Position numbers and translations under genes: made by a program
Notes under the pieces: generated by a model
What the model saw: only the letters and a program-made list of their open reading frames with translations
Databases searched by the model: none
What the model was told of the DNA's origin: nothing
Source of the DNA: Ridgeia piscesae
Taxonomy: Eukaryota; Annelida; Polychaeta; Sabellida; Siboglinidae
Direction: 5' to 3'
Length of the DNA stretch: 64,000 nucleotides
Assembly (NCBI GenBank): GCA_025642075.2
Contig: JAODUO010000945.1
Span: 62,001-126,000 of the forward strand
In this document: positions 48,361 to 59,585 of the stretch, in pieces
How the letters are laid out: every line of letters starts with the position of its first letter
How positions within the stretch are numbered: position 1 is the stretch's first letter

Positions 48361-48984
48361 ATATTCCTATAGGTGAAATGTCCTGTAAAACACGGATTGT
48401 TTCTCGTCTTATTGGTAAGGCGATCTCGCGAATGAAGCATAACCATCATCCAAGTACAACCGTAGCACGGTATTGTTTGCAATTACATCCTTCTAGACAC
48501 AACGTCACGTAACATCAATGTTGTGTAAGATAAGGAATTGTCGTTCGCGTCAATCCAATCTCCTTGGTGAGATATTGTCCAGCATAGCACACATATTGGG
48601 CCATCTCATATAACACCAATGTAATGTCACCGGTTGTTTGTTCTTCTTGTTGAGACACTTTCTACGGCAAGGTCCCCATACACATTTGGAAGTGATGTTA
48701 GTAGTCACTCTTCCAATGCCATTGTCCGAGTAATCACCACAGAACAATAACATTCGCTCCTTGTCGACGGTACGCTGCAGTCACAAGTGGCGCTTGCCGT
48801 CCGCAGTTGGCAAATTGCGGTTAACGTATCTACTGCACTTCCTGGGATGATCATGGGCGTAACCGATGGCGGTCACAATTTCGGTGGATATGGAATTTAC
48901 GTAACCGGCGTGCATCAGAAGATGGCTACTTGCTAATCACTCACGTACAGATGCATGTGAAACACCTAATGTCAATCTCGTCAA
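48361..48984. other. Degenerate repeat stretch between LINE and ankyrin pseudogene
   Basis: The phrases TGGTGAGGTGATCTCGCTGA (48303), TGGTAAGGCGATCTCGCGAA (48414) and TGGTGAGATATTGTCC (48571) suggest a diverged tandem repeat with irregular spacing. No coding sequence was identified. Confidence 0.35.
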
Positions 48985-49984
48985 AAGTACCTCCAATCTA
49001 ACCCTAACCATAACCCTAAAATGTGCCCAAGTTCGCCGACAGTTGCTGCGCTACATCCAGCTACAAGCATCAGCATGGGGACAGACGCGTTGTTCATCTT
49101 CGCCGCCAGGATAGTTGCGGTGTCGCCGTTGTCGTCAAGTACAATTTTATGTGAATGTCGGCTCGACACAGCAGTAATTCAGCCAAGCGTGTCATACTAT
49201 TATTCCATACTACAGTGTAAACATGTACGACCCTTGTTGTCATGCGCACTAACGTTACCACGCATACCGGAAAGCAACATATCCATTGCAAGTTTTCGTT
49301 GCCGGAAGCTGCTGCCGATATTAATTCTTCGCTAAGCCCTCGAACATCTGGGGGTGTTAGTGGTGTCAGCGTCACACTGACTGGGCTAGTTACTATGCCG
49401 TAAGCAATGTGACTGTTGTCAGTAGGCTCGACACTGGATGCAGTCGCACGGACTGGACTGTTTACTGTGTTCGAAGCAAGGGAACTGGTTTCATTAGCCG
49501 TAGGTTCGACACTATGCATGTGTAGTTCTGTCCGGTGCAATGTGCTGGTATGAAACGATGCAATGTACTGGTGTGATACTGTGCAATGAGCTGCTATCAC
49601 CAAATCATGTGCAAAGTGCTGATTTGAGGCGATGCACTGTGATTTTATGACGTGTGAAGCTACACCAGGTGGCGCAACATCAGTCAGTGACATTGATAGT
49701 TTTCTTTAATCAGGTATATGCATAGGTAAGCTTTCATGATTCCCATCCTCTGTTTGGTTACATGTATCTTCGTCGATACTGACAATGCCTAAGATGCTGA
49801 TATCAGCGTCTTTTGACGTATTTTGACACGTATACTGGTCAGACCTCTTAAATACAACAGAAGGCGTCACTGCGTTTAATGTCGTTTGCCGACATGGAGA
49901 TCCGTGATGTTGTCCTGGGTCATTCGTAGATACAACTGCCACTGAAGAGTAGTGCCCATCGCTTTTGGTTCTCTCCTGAGACAT
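48985..49984 (-). pseudogene. Ankyrin-repeat-type gene remnant with frameshifts
   Basis: On the minus strand an ankyrin-like series can be followed only by changing frame. LSEELISAAASGNENL (frame A) passes to MDMLLSGMRGNVSAHDNKGR TCLHCSME (frame B), returns to MTRLAELLLCRADIH (frame A), then goes to VLDDNGDTATILAAKMNN with VPMLMLVAGCSA (frame C). The G.T.L..A and LL..GAD-like spacing is typical of ankyrin repeats. Upstream (49693-49350) a SVEPT(A/D)N..VxSPVxxT unit of about 23 residues occurs twice, and an in-frame TAA lies near 49703. Three frame changes within about 350 nt and the stop indicate a decayed gene, unless base errors are present. A short arginine-rich frame at 50120-49920 may be part of it. 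Confidence 0.55.
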
Positions 49985-51047
49985 CGATGTCTCTGTGTCG
50001 GTTTACGATGACTGGAACAACCAAGTAACAATTGGCCGCAGCCTCCGCCACTAGTAGAGCCCGACGTTCCCGGGGACTGGTCACCACGTACCGCCTACGA
50101 CGTCTTTCCTTCCGTGACAATGCATGACAGGACAGTCAATAATTACATAACCATAGACTCCACACGAGACACACCTTTTCTTAGGTGACGTGCATACACG
50201 TCCTCTCTCTCACAAGTGACGTCTGTGAAAACTGCTTATATACAAAACATTTGCCACAATATTAGGCGCTGTCATTTGTGTGGCCTGACATTTCACAACA
50301 TGTGAACCCAGCACATTTTTTCACAACCGGACCTCATTCCCGGGACGAGTACCTTTGCCTATTTTATCTTCTGTCTTGATTCTCATTCATTTGAAGCGCT
50401 GTCTTCTGCATCTATTGCATGGGAGACTTATTTTGAGACAATTAAGCCTTACATTCGACCGAAGTCTCATTAAGGTGTCATAATATCTCTTTGAGACTAG
50501 GCCTTTCATAACCCTCCGTCTGTTTGTTATGCTCCATTGTTGTCTAGTTTTGATTTCAGAGTCGAGTTTGTTTTGCTGTTTTAGTGGTGCCATATTAGCT
50601 AGATAAACGAGTTATGAAACGACTGATAGGTTGGTGTCTTCGGCTTATTGACTGATGTCAGCGAATTAATTTTAACCAGCAGTTTGCTTCAATGAGTCTC
50701 AATAATCTCAATTAAGGTCATGACGTGTTTGAATGAACGCGCTGTGCAAGTCGCGACGACAGGGCAAGGATCCTTCAGTTCTAGTATCAGCGGCTTTCGC
50801 GCACGACACACCTTTATACAAATGTACTAAATATAATTGTAATGCCTCAGGAATTTTACAAATAGTGCAGTCGCGTAATGTTCGTACGCGACAGAGAGGA
50901 AAGATAAAATAATAATTTAAATACAATAACAAATTAACGCTATGATATATTCCCAATGCAAGCTTTTATACAAAAGCAAACCAAATACCCGTTCACAAAT
51001 TATTATGGCATTCGTTGCGTGACACTTTCCCCTACCACATTCTTCAT
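49985..51047. other. No clear gene
   Basis: A 68-codon minus frame at 50593-50387 (MAPLKQQNKLDSEIKTRQQW, lysine and arginine rich) is protein-like but unrecognised; it could be an N-terminal exon of the ankyrin remnant. The rest is unannotated. Confidence 0.3.
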
Positions 51048-51690
51048 GTTCCCGAGAGTGGATCATGGCCTACCACATTCGTCCCTCCTTGTGATGTTTT
51101 AAGGCTAATAACTTCCCCCATCATGTTCCCGCGAGTGGATCCTGGCCTACCACATTCTTCCCTCCTTGTGATGTTTTAAGGCTAATAACTTCCCACTATC
51201 ATGTTCCCGAGAGTGGATCATGGCCTACCACATTCTTCCCTCCTTGTGATGTTTTAAGGCTAATAACTTCCCCCATCATGTTCCCGCGAGTGGATCCTGG
51301 CCTACCACATTCTTCCCTCCTTGTGATGTTTTAAGGCTAATAACTTCCCACTATCATGTTCCCGAGAGTGGATCATGGCCTACCACATTCTTCCCTCCTT
51401 GTGATGTTTTAAGGCTAAGAACTTCCCCCATCATGTTCCCGCGAGTGGATCCTGGCCTACCACATTCTTCCCTTCTTGTGATGTTTTAAGGCTGATAACT
51501 TCCCACTATCATGTTCCCGAGAGTGGATCATGGCCTACCACATTCTTCCCTCCTTGTGATGTTTTAAGGCTAATAACTTCCCCCTATCACGTTCCCGCGA
51601 GTGGATCCTGGCCTACCACATTCTTCCCTCCTTGTGATGTTTTAAGGCTAATAACTTCCCCCTATCGTGTTCCCGCGAGTGGATCCTGTC
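51048..51690 (+). repeat. 77/78-bp minisatellite with dimeric higher-order structure
   Basis: Units start GTTCCCG at 51048, 51125, 51203, 51280, 51358, 51435, 51513, 51591 and 51669. Two unit types alternate: CCCGAGAGTGGATCATGG and CCCGCGAGTGGATCCTGG. Spacing alternates 77 and 78, so the true period is a 155-bp dimer repeated four times; the last full unit and the truncated ninth are both of the second type. Confidence 0.95.
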
Positions 51691-52489
51691 CTTCCACAAT
51701 GACAAGCTAAGGCCGCATTCGTGACACGTACAGATTTTATATAATAATTTAACGATCACGAATTAAGCAAACTAGGGCAATGCAGAAACCGTCGACGGAA
51801 AACAAGCCTGAGCCCAATGTGACAATAATCTTATTTATACACTTATGTGTATATTGCGTGTACTTTTGAGTTACTAGTTTTGAACCCGGCGTCTGCTCAA
51901 CTTTGCATAAATATGCCCGGACGCGTGTGTTCGAGGATTAAACAGTAGCAGCAACTTTACTTCTTCCCCTTGGTCTCTTGTCGTGTGGCAGCTATGTCAC
52001 GCTCGTTGCCTCTTCTGCCGCCCCGTAAGTTCTTTCCACGCTCAGGTGTCTTCTACAAAGGAAACCCTTTCTTGGCTATTCAGACGAGTCCCCCTAGATG
52101 TGTTTCCAGCGTCTTCCCGATGAAACTTCGGTTTCCCATTCGTCGTCTACCACTCTCATCTGTTTCCTTTCGGCTGTCTACCGTCACCCGTTCTTTCCAC
52201 GCGCCTTCCCCGTCTCATTCTGCTTCCGATTACTTTCTTCTTTATGTGTTTTCACGCCAGTCTCCTCTCTCAATTCGTTCATCTTGCTTCTATCTTCTCG
52301 TTTTACTCCACATATGTTTCTAACCCAGTTGTTTTCTGGTACGTGCCCCGCCTCGTTGTCAGTGATAATGCACCTAGACATAGACCTGCATAATTTATAC
52401 GCCCTGGCACAACGCAGACTTCCACTATTGCGTTCAGTTGTTTCTTCAAAATTAAAAATCATCTTTAACAAGTTTTAACAAGATTGCCA
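51691..52489. other. Pyrimidine-rich non-coding stretch
   Basis: 51965-52340 is markedly pyrimidine-rich on the + strand. Open frames on both strands are probably compositional. The segment CGCAGACTTCCACTATTGCG with TTCAGTTGTTTCTTCAAAA near 52410-52455 recurs, diverged, at 54330-54375. Confidence 0.4.
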
Positions 52490-53790
52490 CCTAGAAAATC
52501 AACTATAGATGGCAGGTGGACAAGGAAGCCCTTTGGCTTATCGAGAGTCCAACCTATCTATCTAAATGTACCCCGCCTTTCTTAGGTATATGTCGATTTT
52601 ATTTTTAAACATATTAACACTATTAGCACCTACACAATCAGCCGATAACCTGTTCATTTACTGTTCTTTGTGAAAATGAGAATTTTCTAATATCTAGTCT
52701 ACACTGCTTCTTTGCTAATGTAATTCCATGTCCTCTATAGTCCTTCTCTCTTCCTTAACCGAGAAAAAACATTTCTGTCAATATTGTCATACCCATTCAA
52801 TATTTTAAACACCTCAATCTGATCTCATCTCAGTCTCCTGGTTTCTAATGTTGTTAATCCACATTCCTTTAGACGTATTTCATAACTAATATTCTTGAGT
52901 TTTTGTATCATTTTGGTTGCTCTCGTTTGTACTCTTTCTAATATATCAATATCCTTTTTGCGATATGGCCTCCATGCTTGTATGCAATATTCTAAGTGAG
53001 GCCTAACTATTGTTTTGTACAGCGGTATTATTAGTTCTTTTTCCTTGTACACTATATTTCGCCTAATTAATCCAAGAATTTGGTTTCCCTTCGCTGCTGC
53101 AATTCCACACTGCTCTGATACCTTCATATCAGCACAAATAATTAACCGTAAGTCCTTTTCCTTTACGGTAGTATTTAGTACAGTATCACCCATTGTATAT
53201 TGTGCATCTTCATTCCCATGTCCTGTGTGGAGGCACTTACACTTCCCATAATTAAACAGCATTTGCCACTTCTTAGACCATTCTATCAAATTATTCAGAT
53301 CATCTTGTAATTGCTGTCTATCTGCATCAGTTTTAATTTTTCTAAACACTTTTGTGTCGTCCGCAAACGTCAACACCTTGCTTGTTATGTCATCATCCAA
53401 ATCATTGATATATATTAAGAATAAAATAGGTCCCAATACTGATCCCTGCAGTACTCCACTCAAAACCGATTTCCAGTTTGAAACCTCCCCATCAACTACT
53501 ACTCTTTGTCTTCTATCAATAAGCCATTTTTCTATCCAGTCAGTCATACCATTTCCTATGCCATGGGCCTTTAGTTTAAGTAGTAATCTTTGATGTGGCA
53601 CTTTGTCAAAGGCTTTTTTAAAAATCTAAGTATATTATATCTACTGGTGATCCCTCATCTACCCAGTTTGTGACATGTTCCAAAAACATAAGATGTTTGT
53701 TAAGCATGACCTCGCCTTTAGAAACCCATGTTGAGATGGGTTAATCAAGTTATTTTTAATAAGAAAATCAACCAAGTTATCTTGCTTTTA
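52490..53790 (-). pseudogene. 5'-truncated LINE with reverse transcriptase (CR1/L2/Rex1-like)
   Basis: The longest frame (53601-52825, 258 codons) holds the core reverse transcriptase: SGVLQGSVLGPILFLIYIND, the catalytic TFADDTKVF and KYNYGKC-like LFNYGKCKCLH, then YKTIVRPHLEYCIQAWRPY and LERVQTRATKMI. Upstream a +1 shift in a T/A homopolymer separates it from VDIIYLDF, and 5' sequence can be followed to about 53785 (NPSQHGFLKARSC). Downstream, RRLR is followed in other frames by RLDIRKFSFSQRTVNE and FKNKIDIYLRKAGYI before a stop at 52562-52564. The endonuclease is absent. The catalytic FADD is intact but the element is frameshifted and truncated. Confidence 0.88.
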
Positions 53791-54259
53791 TCTTATCGTT
53801 TTACTGCTATTGCCGCAATTAGCACTGTACATAACATCGCATATATGTGCCATTCATAATAAGTATATAACATCGTCAATTTCATTGAGAAAAAAAGTAG
53901 CAATCTTGCATCGCCTACGGCATAGCTTATGACAAAGCGCATCTTCAGTCGCATCGCTCTTTGCATCGCACACTGCATCATTTATCAATGCATTGCGTCA
54001 TCACTCAACGGCGTTGCGAAATGCCTCACGAAACACGTACAACCGTACATTAATTATACAGCGCGAGCACCTGTGTGTGAGCGTGAGTATGTGCGTGCAT
54101 GCTTGTTTGTGCGTGTGCGTGTTCGCGTCCGCGTGCGCGTGTGCTTGTGCGTGTGCGGTGCGCGCGTGTGTGTTAGACTTTCAGCTGGTACTCAAGTATG
54201 TAAGTATACACCATAAAAGACTACACGTTAAATTGTACTTTTTTATTCAATCTTATTCC
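53791..54259. other. Non-coding stretch
   Basis: A GT/GC-alternating segment lies at about 54100-54170. Nothing else was recognised. Confidence 0.4.
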
Positions 54260-54670
54260 AGTTTATTCAGAAAATACTTACCTGCTTGTACCTAGATATA
54301 ACCATAGGCTGTATATACGCGCTGGCAACGCAGATTTCCAACGCTATTGCTTTCAGTTGTTTCTTCAAAACCTAAAAATGCTACGCCAAGTAACTCACTT
54401 AAATTGTTAGGCAATTATCTTTATGTCTCAAAAATATTAAATTATACTACAGCTTGATTATGGGACAACAGAAAGCATAATCCCGTACTCTCACTCACGT
54501 GCTTAAAATGCTACGCTCGCTCAGCAACAATGATTGTCACGTCGTCATAAATAGTCGCTAGGTGTCGCAAGAAACGGAGCTGATAAAGTGACAAAAGTAT
54601 ACATTGAATTGTAGGACGGAGAGTGACTACGCATTATTTGACAAGCAGGTAAGTATTTTCTGAATAAACT
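54260..54670. mobile_element. Putative MITE with about 30-bp inverted repeats
   Basis: AGTTTATTCAGAAAATACTT followed by ACCTGCTTGTA at 54260-54290 is inverted at 54641-54670 (ACAAGCAGGTAAGTATTTTC then TGAATAAACT). The 411-bp interval has no ORF. No clear target duplication was found. Both arms contain a splice-donor-like AG|GTAAGT on one strand. Confidence 0.55.
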
Positions 54671-54879
54671 TAAAGGGAATAGAAACAAGGCTTAACCTAA
54701 AATTCGTTTTCAATGTTTACATAAAAATTTACCTTTGAAAACAAAAAAATACATTTGTAGTAAACATTTATATTTAAGCCCGTCAGCATAGCTATTCCCG
54801 CTGAAAGGTGAAAGTTAATTAGCAAGGCGATCACGTGATATTGTGGCATCAAAGTTAACAGGCGGACCTTTTCTATGTA

Positions 54880-54985
54880 TTCAGAGGTTTCGAACCGGTG
54901 TTTTTACAATTGTAAAAGCGAACACACCTAGCAATCGCGTCTACCAGTTGAGCCACGATAACAATCGTAATTGTACTCCCGGATT
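54880..54985 (-). mobile_element. tRNA-like sequence, probably SINE head or tRNA pseudogene
   Basis: The minus strand carries an A-box match (TGGCTCAACTGG, preceded by ATCG) and a B-box match (GGTTCGAAACC) about 45-55 nt apart. The anticodon/variable region is irregular and contains a perfect 16-bp palindrome (TTTTACAATTGTAAAA), so a functional cloverleaf is unlikely. A Pol III-derived SINE head fits, but a second copy was not found in the window. Confidence 0.4.
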
Positions 54986-55084
54986 TAAAGAGTTGTGTTG
55001 AATGTACAACTCTTCCTTCATACATCGGCCTACTAGTTGTCACGAAAATCGTTACATTAACCGGGGCTATCATAACAAGATGTC

Positions 55085-55085
<1 letters not shown>

Positions 55086-55134
<49 letters not shown>
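55086..55134. repeat. (TA)n microsatellite
   Basis: A pure TA run of about 49 bp. Confidence 0.95.
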
Positions 55135-55141
<7 letters not shown>

Positions 55142-55803
55142 AATTATAATCAGAACTAGATGCGACCGGATTCTTCCAACGTGTCAAACCCGAATCACTT
55201 TTTTAACTTTAAGTTTAACTAAATGTAGGGGATTAGCATTGTAAATAGGTCAGTTTCAACTGCATATGACTGCATGCATCCGACAAAGATTCTTATTTCC
55301 GAAGAATTCACGCAATGTGTTCTATAAAAGTAACACTAAGCAATTTTAAAACTGCATATTTCCAGTGAACTTACGTAGACTTACGAAAGTTGCTGAAGTA
55401 CGCTGCCGCTTTACGACATTTGCTACCTGTTGCTAAAACGTTGTTAATCTACAATATTAAATAATAAATGTAATCAAATGTAATAAATACAATTTCGTAG
55501 CTTAGAATAACATATGAATCACTTAAAGTATGCTAGCTTTTTGGTTACATTATGTGTGTATGGAGTGTCGTAAAATTGACAGCGCCGCGTTCATCAAATG
55601 TACGCCGTATGACTATGAGGTCCGTCAGTTGTGTTTATTAATGTGTATACATATTAATTAAAATTAAACACAAAACGCTAACCACTCAATCAATATATAG
55701 CAAAACGTTTAAACTATAAGCACTTTTATGCCGGGGTCCCGTACGCAGCGCCTTATACACTTCAATATATACAACGGTCTGCAATAAATGTGCTTAAAAC
55801 CAG
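55135..55803. other. AT-rich non-coding stretch
   Basis: No gene or repeat was recognised. Confidence 0.4.
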
Positions 55804-55922
55804 GGGCGTCGATCCGGTTTTAAAAGTGGGGGGACGGGGGACCAATTTATAACATACATTTTTATGTATGATAAAATTTTTTATATATATTTATATATAT
55901 ATATATATATATAATATATATA

Positions 55923-55983
<61 letters not shown>

Positions 55984-56735
55984 TGGCTACATATATTTGA
56001 AGAGGGGACATGGTTCACCCCAATCCCTGAAAATTTGGAGGCTAGACTTTGGACCCATAACTGCTTGCCTGATTCATAGAGTGACAACACGGACTTATGT
56101 GCATATAAGTCCGTGGCACTAAGTCCATGGCATTAATCTTTCCCCTATAGTTCTACTAGTGTGTTCTATTTATATCTAGAGTCCGTGGTGACAAGATATA
56201 AATGTTACACGGGTGCCTGTGTAGGACTTCCCAATCCCACCATTTGGCAAAGAAATTTGTCATCACTCAAATGGGATCAAATTACACAAAGTGCAGGAAT
56301 CCGCTGGTTCCGCCGTAGGCGATATAAGTATCCGGCAGGGCGACCAGGCTGCAATCCAAAGGGTGACAGGACAAACATAAATTAATAATCTATAATGTGC
56401 TTGATGGCTAGTGCCTATTAATATATCAATACAAAGGTGCAAATTGACAGAGCCCGGCAGGATGAATATTTACTGAACTAAGATCTAGTTGCGGCCAACC
56501 AAGTAATTTATCTAATACTTTTCCACTGGGTAGTCGGAAGTTTATATCTGAACACGTATATTAATTTTACTGCTAGACCGATGTAGGGTTTTTAAGAGAG
56601 GGGAGTGATCAACCTCGCTATATGCCTGTAAATTTGTTTTTATGAACTGAAAAAGTGGGGGGACATTTCCTATGCTGTCCCCTCAGGCTGAAAAGTGGGG
56701 ATCGTGGTCCCCTCGTCCCCTACGGATCGACGCCC
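55804..56735 (+). mobile_element. Non-autonomous DNA transposon with 13-bp TIRs
   Basis: GGGCGTCGATCCG at 55804-55816 is exactly inverted at 56723-56735. Imperfect inversion continues inward (GGGGGACGGGGGACC against GGGGACGAGGGGACC). A (TA)n tract (55883-55979) lies inside near the left end. The internal segment 56165-56700 matches the inverted copy at 43675-44230. There is no transposase. The target duplication is unclear, so the superfamily is not assigned. Confidence 0.75.
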
Positions 56736-57318
56736 ATGGTGTGGTGGTACTTATAAAGTTAATACAAACTAAGTAGTTATTTGCTACCACAATCACATTG
56801 ATACCGTCAATTCAGAATATGATTTGAATGTGAACATTTCTGCTGAAATGAAGCATGATGGCTGACATGTACGGAGATTTGGCCAAAAGCAACCAATAAC
56901 GTGAGCAGCAAAATTTACTACGAGATCTCATGATGCTATCGGTTCCTTGTGTACCTGGTTCAGTCGTCAATACATGTCATTATATGGTTACACCATTATA
57001 ATACTTCGAATAACATGGCCTGGAGCTACCGTTGTCGGAGCATAGCAAATAAGATTTTGTTTAGCAACATAGAATGAGGAACAACTGGTGTTAATAAATA
57101 AACACACAATTGGTGATATATAGTTGTCTAGCTAAACTGGTTCGATACATGAAATTCGGTTGCAGTTTGTTCAACACCTAGTCTCTAACTAATCACTGAC
57201 GTTGCAGTATTATTGTAGTTGGCAAATGTTTACTGTGCTGTTTTCTTTTATATACAAAACATCAAAAATATTGCTATTTTGTTTCCTTTAAATAACATTA
57301 GGCAAATAGGTAACCTAC
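56736..57318. other. Non-coding stretch
   Basis: Searched for a further DEG/ENaC exon (second transmembrane segment); none was recognised. Confidence 0.4.
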
Positions 57319-57473
57319 GATGCAATCATGTCTTCCTTGAGGTGTCGATGTTGAAGGTAGACATCTAGCATCGACACGTTGCCGACGCCCCACTTCGTGT
57401 AGTTGAACGCGGTGGTGTTAGTCTGAGAGTACGTCTTCCAACCAAAAGTACGATCCGGTTTCTGCAGCAGCCA
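57319..57473 (-). CDS. Candidate downstream exon of the DEG/ENaC gene
   Basis: The minus strand is open and protein-like: WLLQKPDRTFGWKTYSQTNT, then AFNYTKWGVGNVSMLDVYLQ and HRHLKEDMIAS before a strong donor GTAGGT. Three N-glycosylation sequons (NTT, NYT, NVS) fit an extracellular domain. The acceptor is unclear: GTTGCAG at 57479 would put a TAG in frame, while ACTAG at 57474 gives phase 0, which does not match the phase-2 end of the preceding exon. A small missing exon or a decayed gene would explain this. Confidence 0.4.
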
Positions 57474-57783
57474 CTAGTCTGCAACAATTGTCGTGAACGT
57501 TTTTAATCTAAATACTAAACAAACTAACTATCACCCAGGACAGTACACGGGGTGGAATTCTCGATACTGTTGTGTGTTTGCATTGTCTACCCATATATCA
57601 GAAGTCAATCTATCTTATAATCAAGGGCTATGATATCCTACGTGTGATACATGAGCGGGTAATCACGCCTTTCTAGAAATCTCCAACACATACCAAAGAA
57701 TTAGATAAGTCGTGAATATAATCATTTTGTATTTCGAAATTGTCGTTATGAACAGTTGATTAGTAGTTCAAATTGTGTGATAC

Positions 57784-58316
57784 CTGAAGACGTTTTGGTT
57801 GCATATGGTGACTGCGGGAAAGACAATTGGTGCTTGTTGTGACATCGATATTTTCAGTGTGACAGGCCGTCGCAGGTAGTTTTCCACCAGCATCTGACAC
57901 TGGTAGCAGAAGATAATGGTGCTGCATAACACGATTGCGATCCAGATAATTCTGCAACAAACGGGACCGGTTTGACTGGGTTTAAAGACATTCGATCCGC
58001 AATCGTCTCACGTTCAGAGCGCGTTGAAATATCTCCATAGTCTATACATTTTGTCTACATCACTCGACGCCAAAGAAAACTGACGCTTGACTTCCACATT
58101 TATTTGTTAAAATGTATTTACTAACAAAATCAAATGCCACTGTAACTATGTTGTAACTATTTTTAGCACTGAAACTTGCCGACTATGTACGTTTGATATG
58201 CCGTTGCAATGAAAATTACATCGAAAGTAATATTAAGTTAATTAATGTTGGCAAGATGACACATTTGTCACGATGACACAACAACCATATATTTTGAGCA
58301 AAGAAACAGATCTACG

Positions 58317-58347
<31 letters not shown>

Positions 58348-58469
58348 TGTATGTATGTATGTATGTATGTATGTATGTATGTATATAGTATGTATGTATG
58401 ATGATTATGTGTATGTATGTATGTATGTATGTATGTATGTATGTATGATGATGTATTAGCATGCATGCA

Positions 58470-58530
<61 letters not shown>

Positions 58531-59029
58531 CATGTTTATCTTTCGGAAGACCATTGATTTAATACACACATCCACAACGTTAAGTTACTGCTGAAGGCAG
58601 TGTAAATAGTGAAATGGTTGCCGTTTTCCAAGATTACATGATCGCCATCGCATGCCTAGGTTTTGTTTTTGCTGTAGTATATATAATGTATGTATAACGT
58701 TACTTTGGTAGGATATTATAATAATTGATTACACTACAAGATTTGATTGAACGCCAGATTTATATTAATACATTCTAGTTGGTAGAAAGTGCAAGAATCT
58801 TTTACCTTCGACCACGGTTACTTCTCGGCTCAGTAACATTTCTCAACCCGTGAAATGTGGTCTTTTCACAAAACGTCTTGACCGCGTCACCCCACTGCTT
58901 GCTCGGCACGCTTGTCTCCTCTCCACAACCACCGTGCAGCATGGACGTTGCTGTTGGCTGGCAGGTAGACGCATGCTCCTCTTTCATCTGGTTCGCGCAG
59001 CTAGCGGCATTCATGTCTACAACACGCAT
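57784..59029 (-). CDS. DEG/ENaC (ASIC/FaNaC-type) sodium channel, N-terminal exons
   Basis: Two phase-matched exons. Exon 1 (59029-58806) starts at the first ATG after an upstream in-frame TAG; it ends TFHGLRNVTEPRSNRGR before donor GTAAAA. Exon 2 (57951-57784), after acceptor TTTGTTGCAG, begins IIWIAIVLCSTIIFCYQC, the first transmembrane helix, and continues YLRRPVTLKISM to FPAVTICNQNVF before donor GTATCA. The pre-TM1 FxxxTTFHG motif (HG required for gating in the family) and FPAVTIC just after TM1 are hallmarks of DEG/ENaC channels, plasma-membrane amiloride-sensitive cation channels. The combined 130 residues cover only the N-terminus. The rest of the extracellular domain and TM2 are not identified, so the gene may run on leftwards or be broken by the transposons there. 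Confidence 0.85.
58319..58445. repeat. (ATGT)n tetranucleotide array
   Basis: GTAT/ATGT tetramers with two interruptions. It lies inside the DEG/ENaC intron. Confidence 0.95.
58466..58527. repeat. (TA)n microsatellite
   Basis: A TA run preceded by (GCAT)n. Confidence 0.95.
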
Positions 59030-59416
59030 GTTTTGTAAGGTACGAAGACAGTCGTTTTGTTTTGTTCCGTATGTTTCCTAATTGGTGATGCCGCAGTGAC
59101 ACAGTTTCAAAATTGCCTTTGGTGCATCGTTAAACTGCTTTATGATACCATAGTAATTTGCGACGGGAAATATCAAGGAAATGAGAACAAAAGAAGAATA
59201 ACATTTTATTGTAATGTAGTGTTTAGTAAACAATGAAGGTTGCATCCGGAAAGAATATTTATCGCAAGGAATTATCCGTTTTGTTTCGGTGGGCAAGCAA
59301 ACCCGTTAACGCAGTATTTGTTTGCTTATAGAAGAACAGTCACAGAACATACCTGAATATGTGAAGCATTGACTCCTATACGACAAAATCGATGCACCAG
59401 GGTATATCTGTGACAA
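59030..59416. other. Upstream of DEG/ENaC exon 1
   Basis: Probably contains the 5' UTR or promoter of the channel gene (minus strand). No core element was recognised. Confidence 0.35.
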
Positions 59417-59585
59417 CTATCGTATTTCGTTGACGTCACGCATGACATGTCGCTTGGGCTGCCTTAGTATCTCCCATATCTCACCGACGTCACGCTTGAG
59501 TTGTTCTACGTCTGTCTGCAAATGACAAAGCAATGCTTTCATCACTTCAGCAGTCTGGTCAGCTGCTTGGTTGAACTGAAACATC
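59417..59585 (-). CDS. Candidate terminal exon, coiled-coil-like
   Basis: After a good acceptor (TTTATTTCTCAG) the minus strand reads MFQFNQAADQTAEVMKALLC, then TDVEQLKRDVGEIWEILRQP and a short tail to TAG at 59417-59419. Heptad-like leucine spacing (VMKALLCHLQTDVEQLKRDV) suggests a short coiled coil. The entry phase is 2. No upstream exon could be joined, and the family is unknown. Confidence 0.35.

Noticed and set aside
51970..52478. 117- and 126-codon frames in the pyrimidine-rich stretch
   Set aside because: Serine/leucine/phenylalanine bias follows directly from base composition; no domain or splice context.
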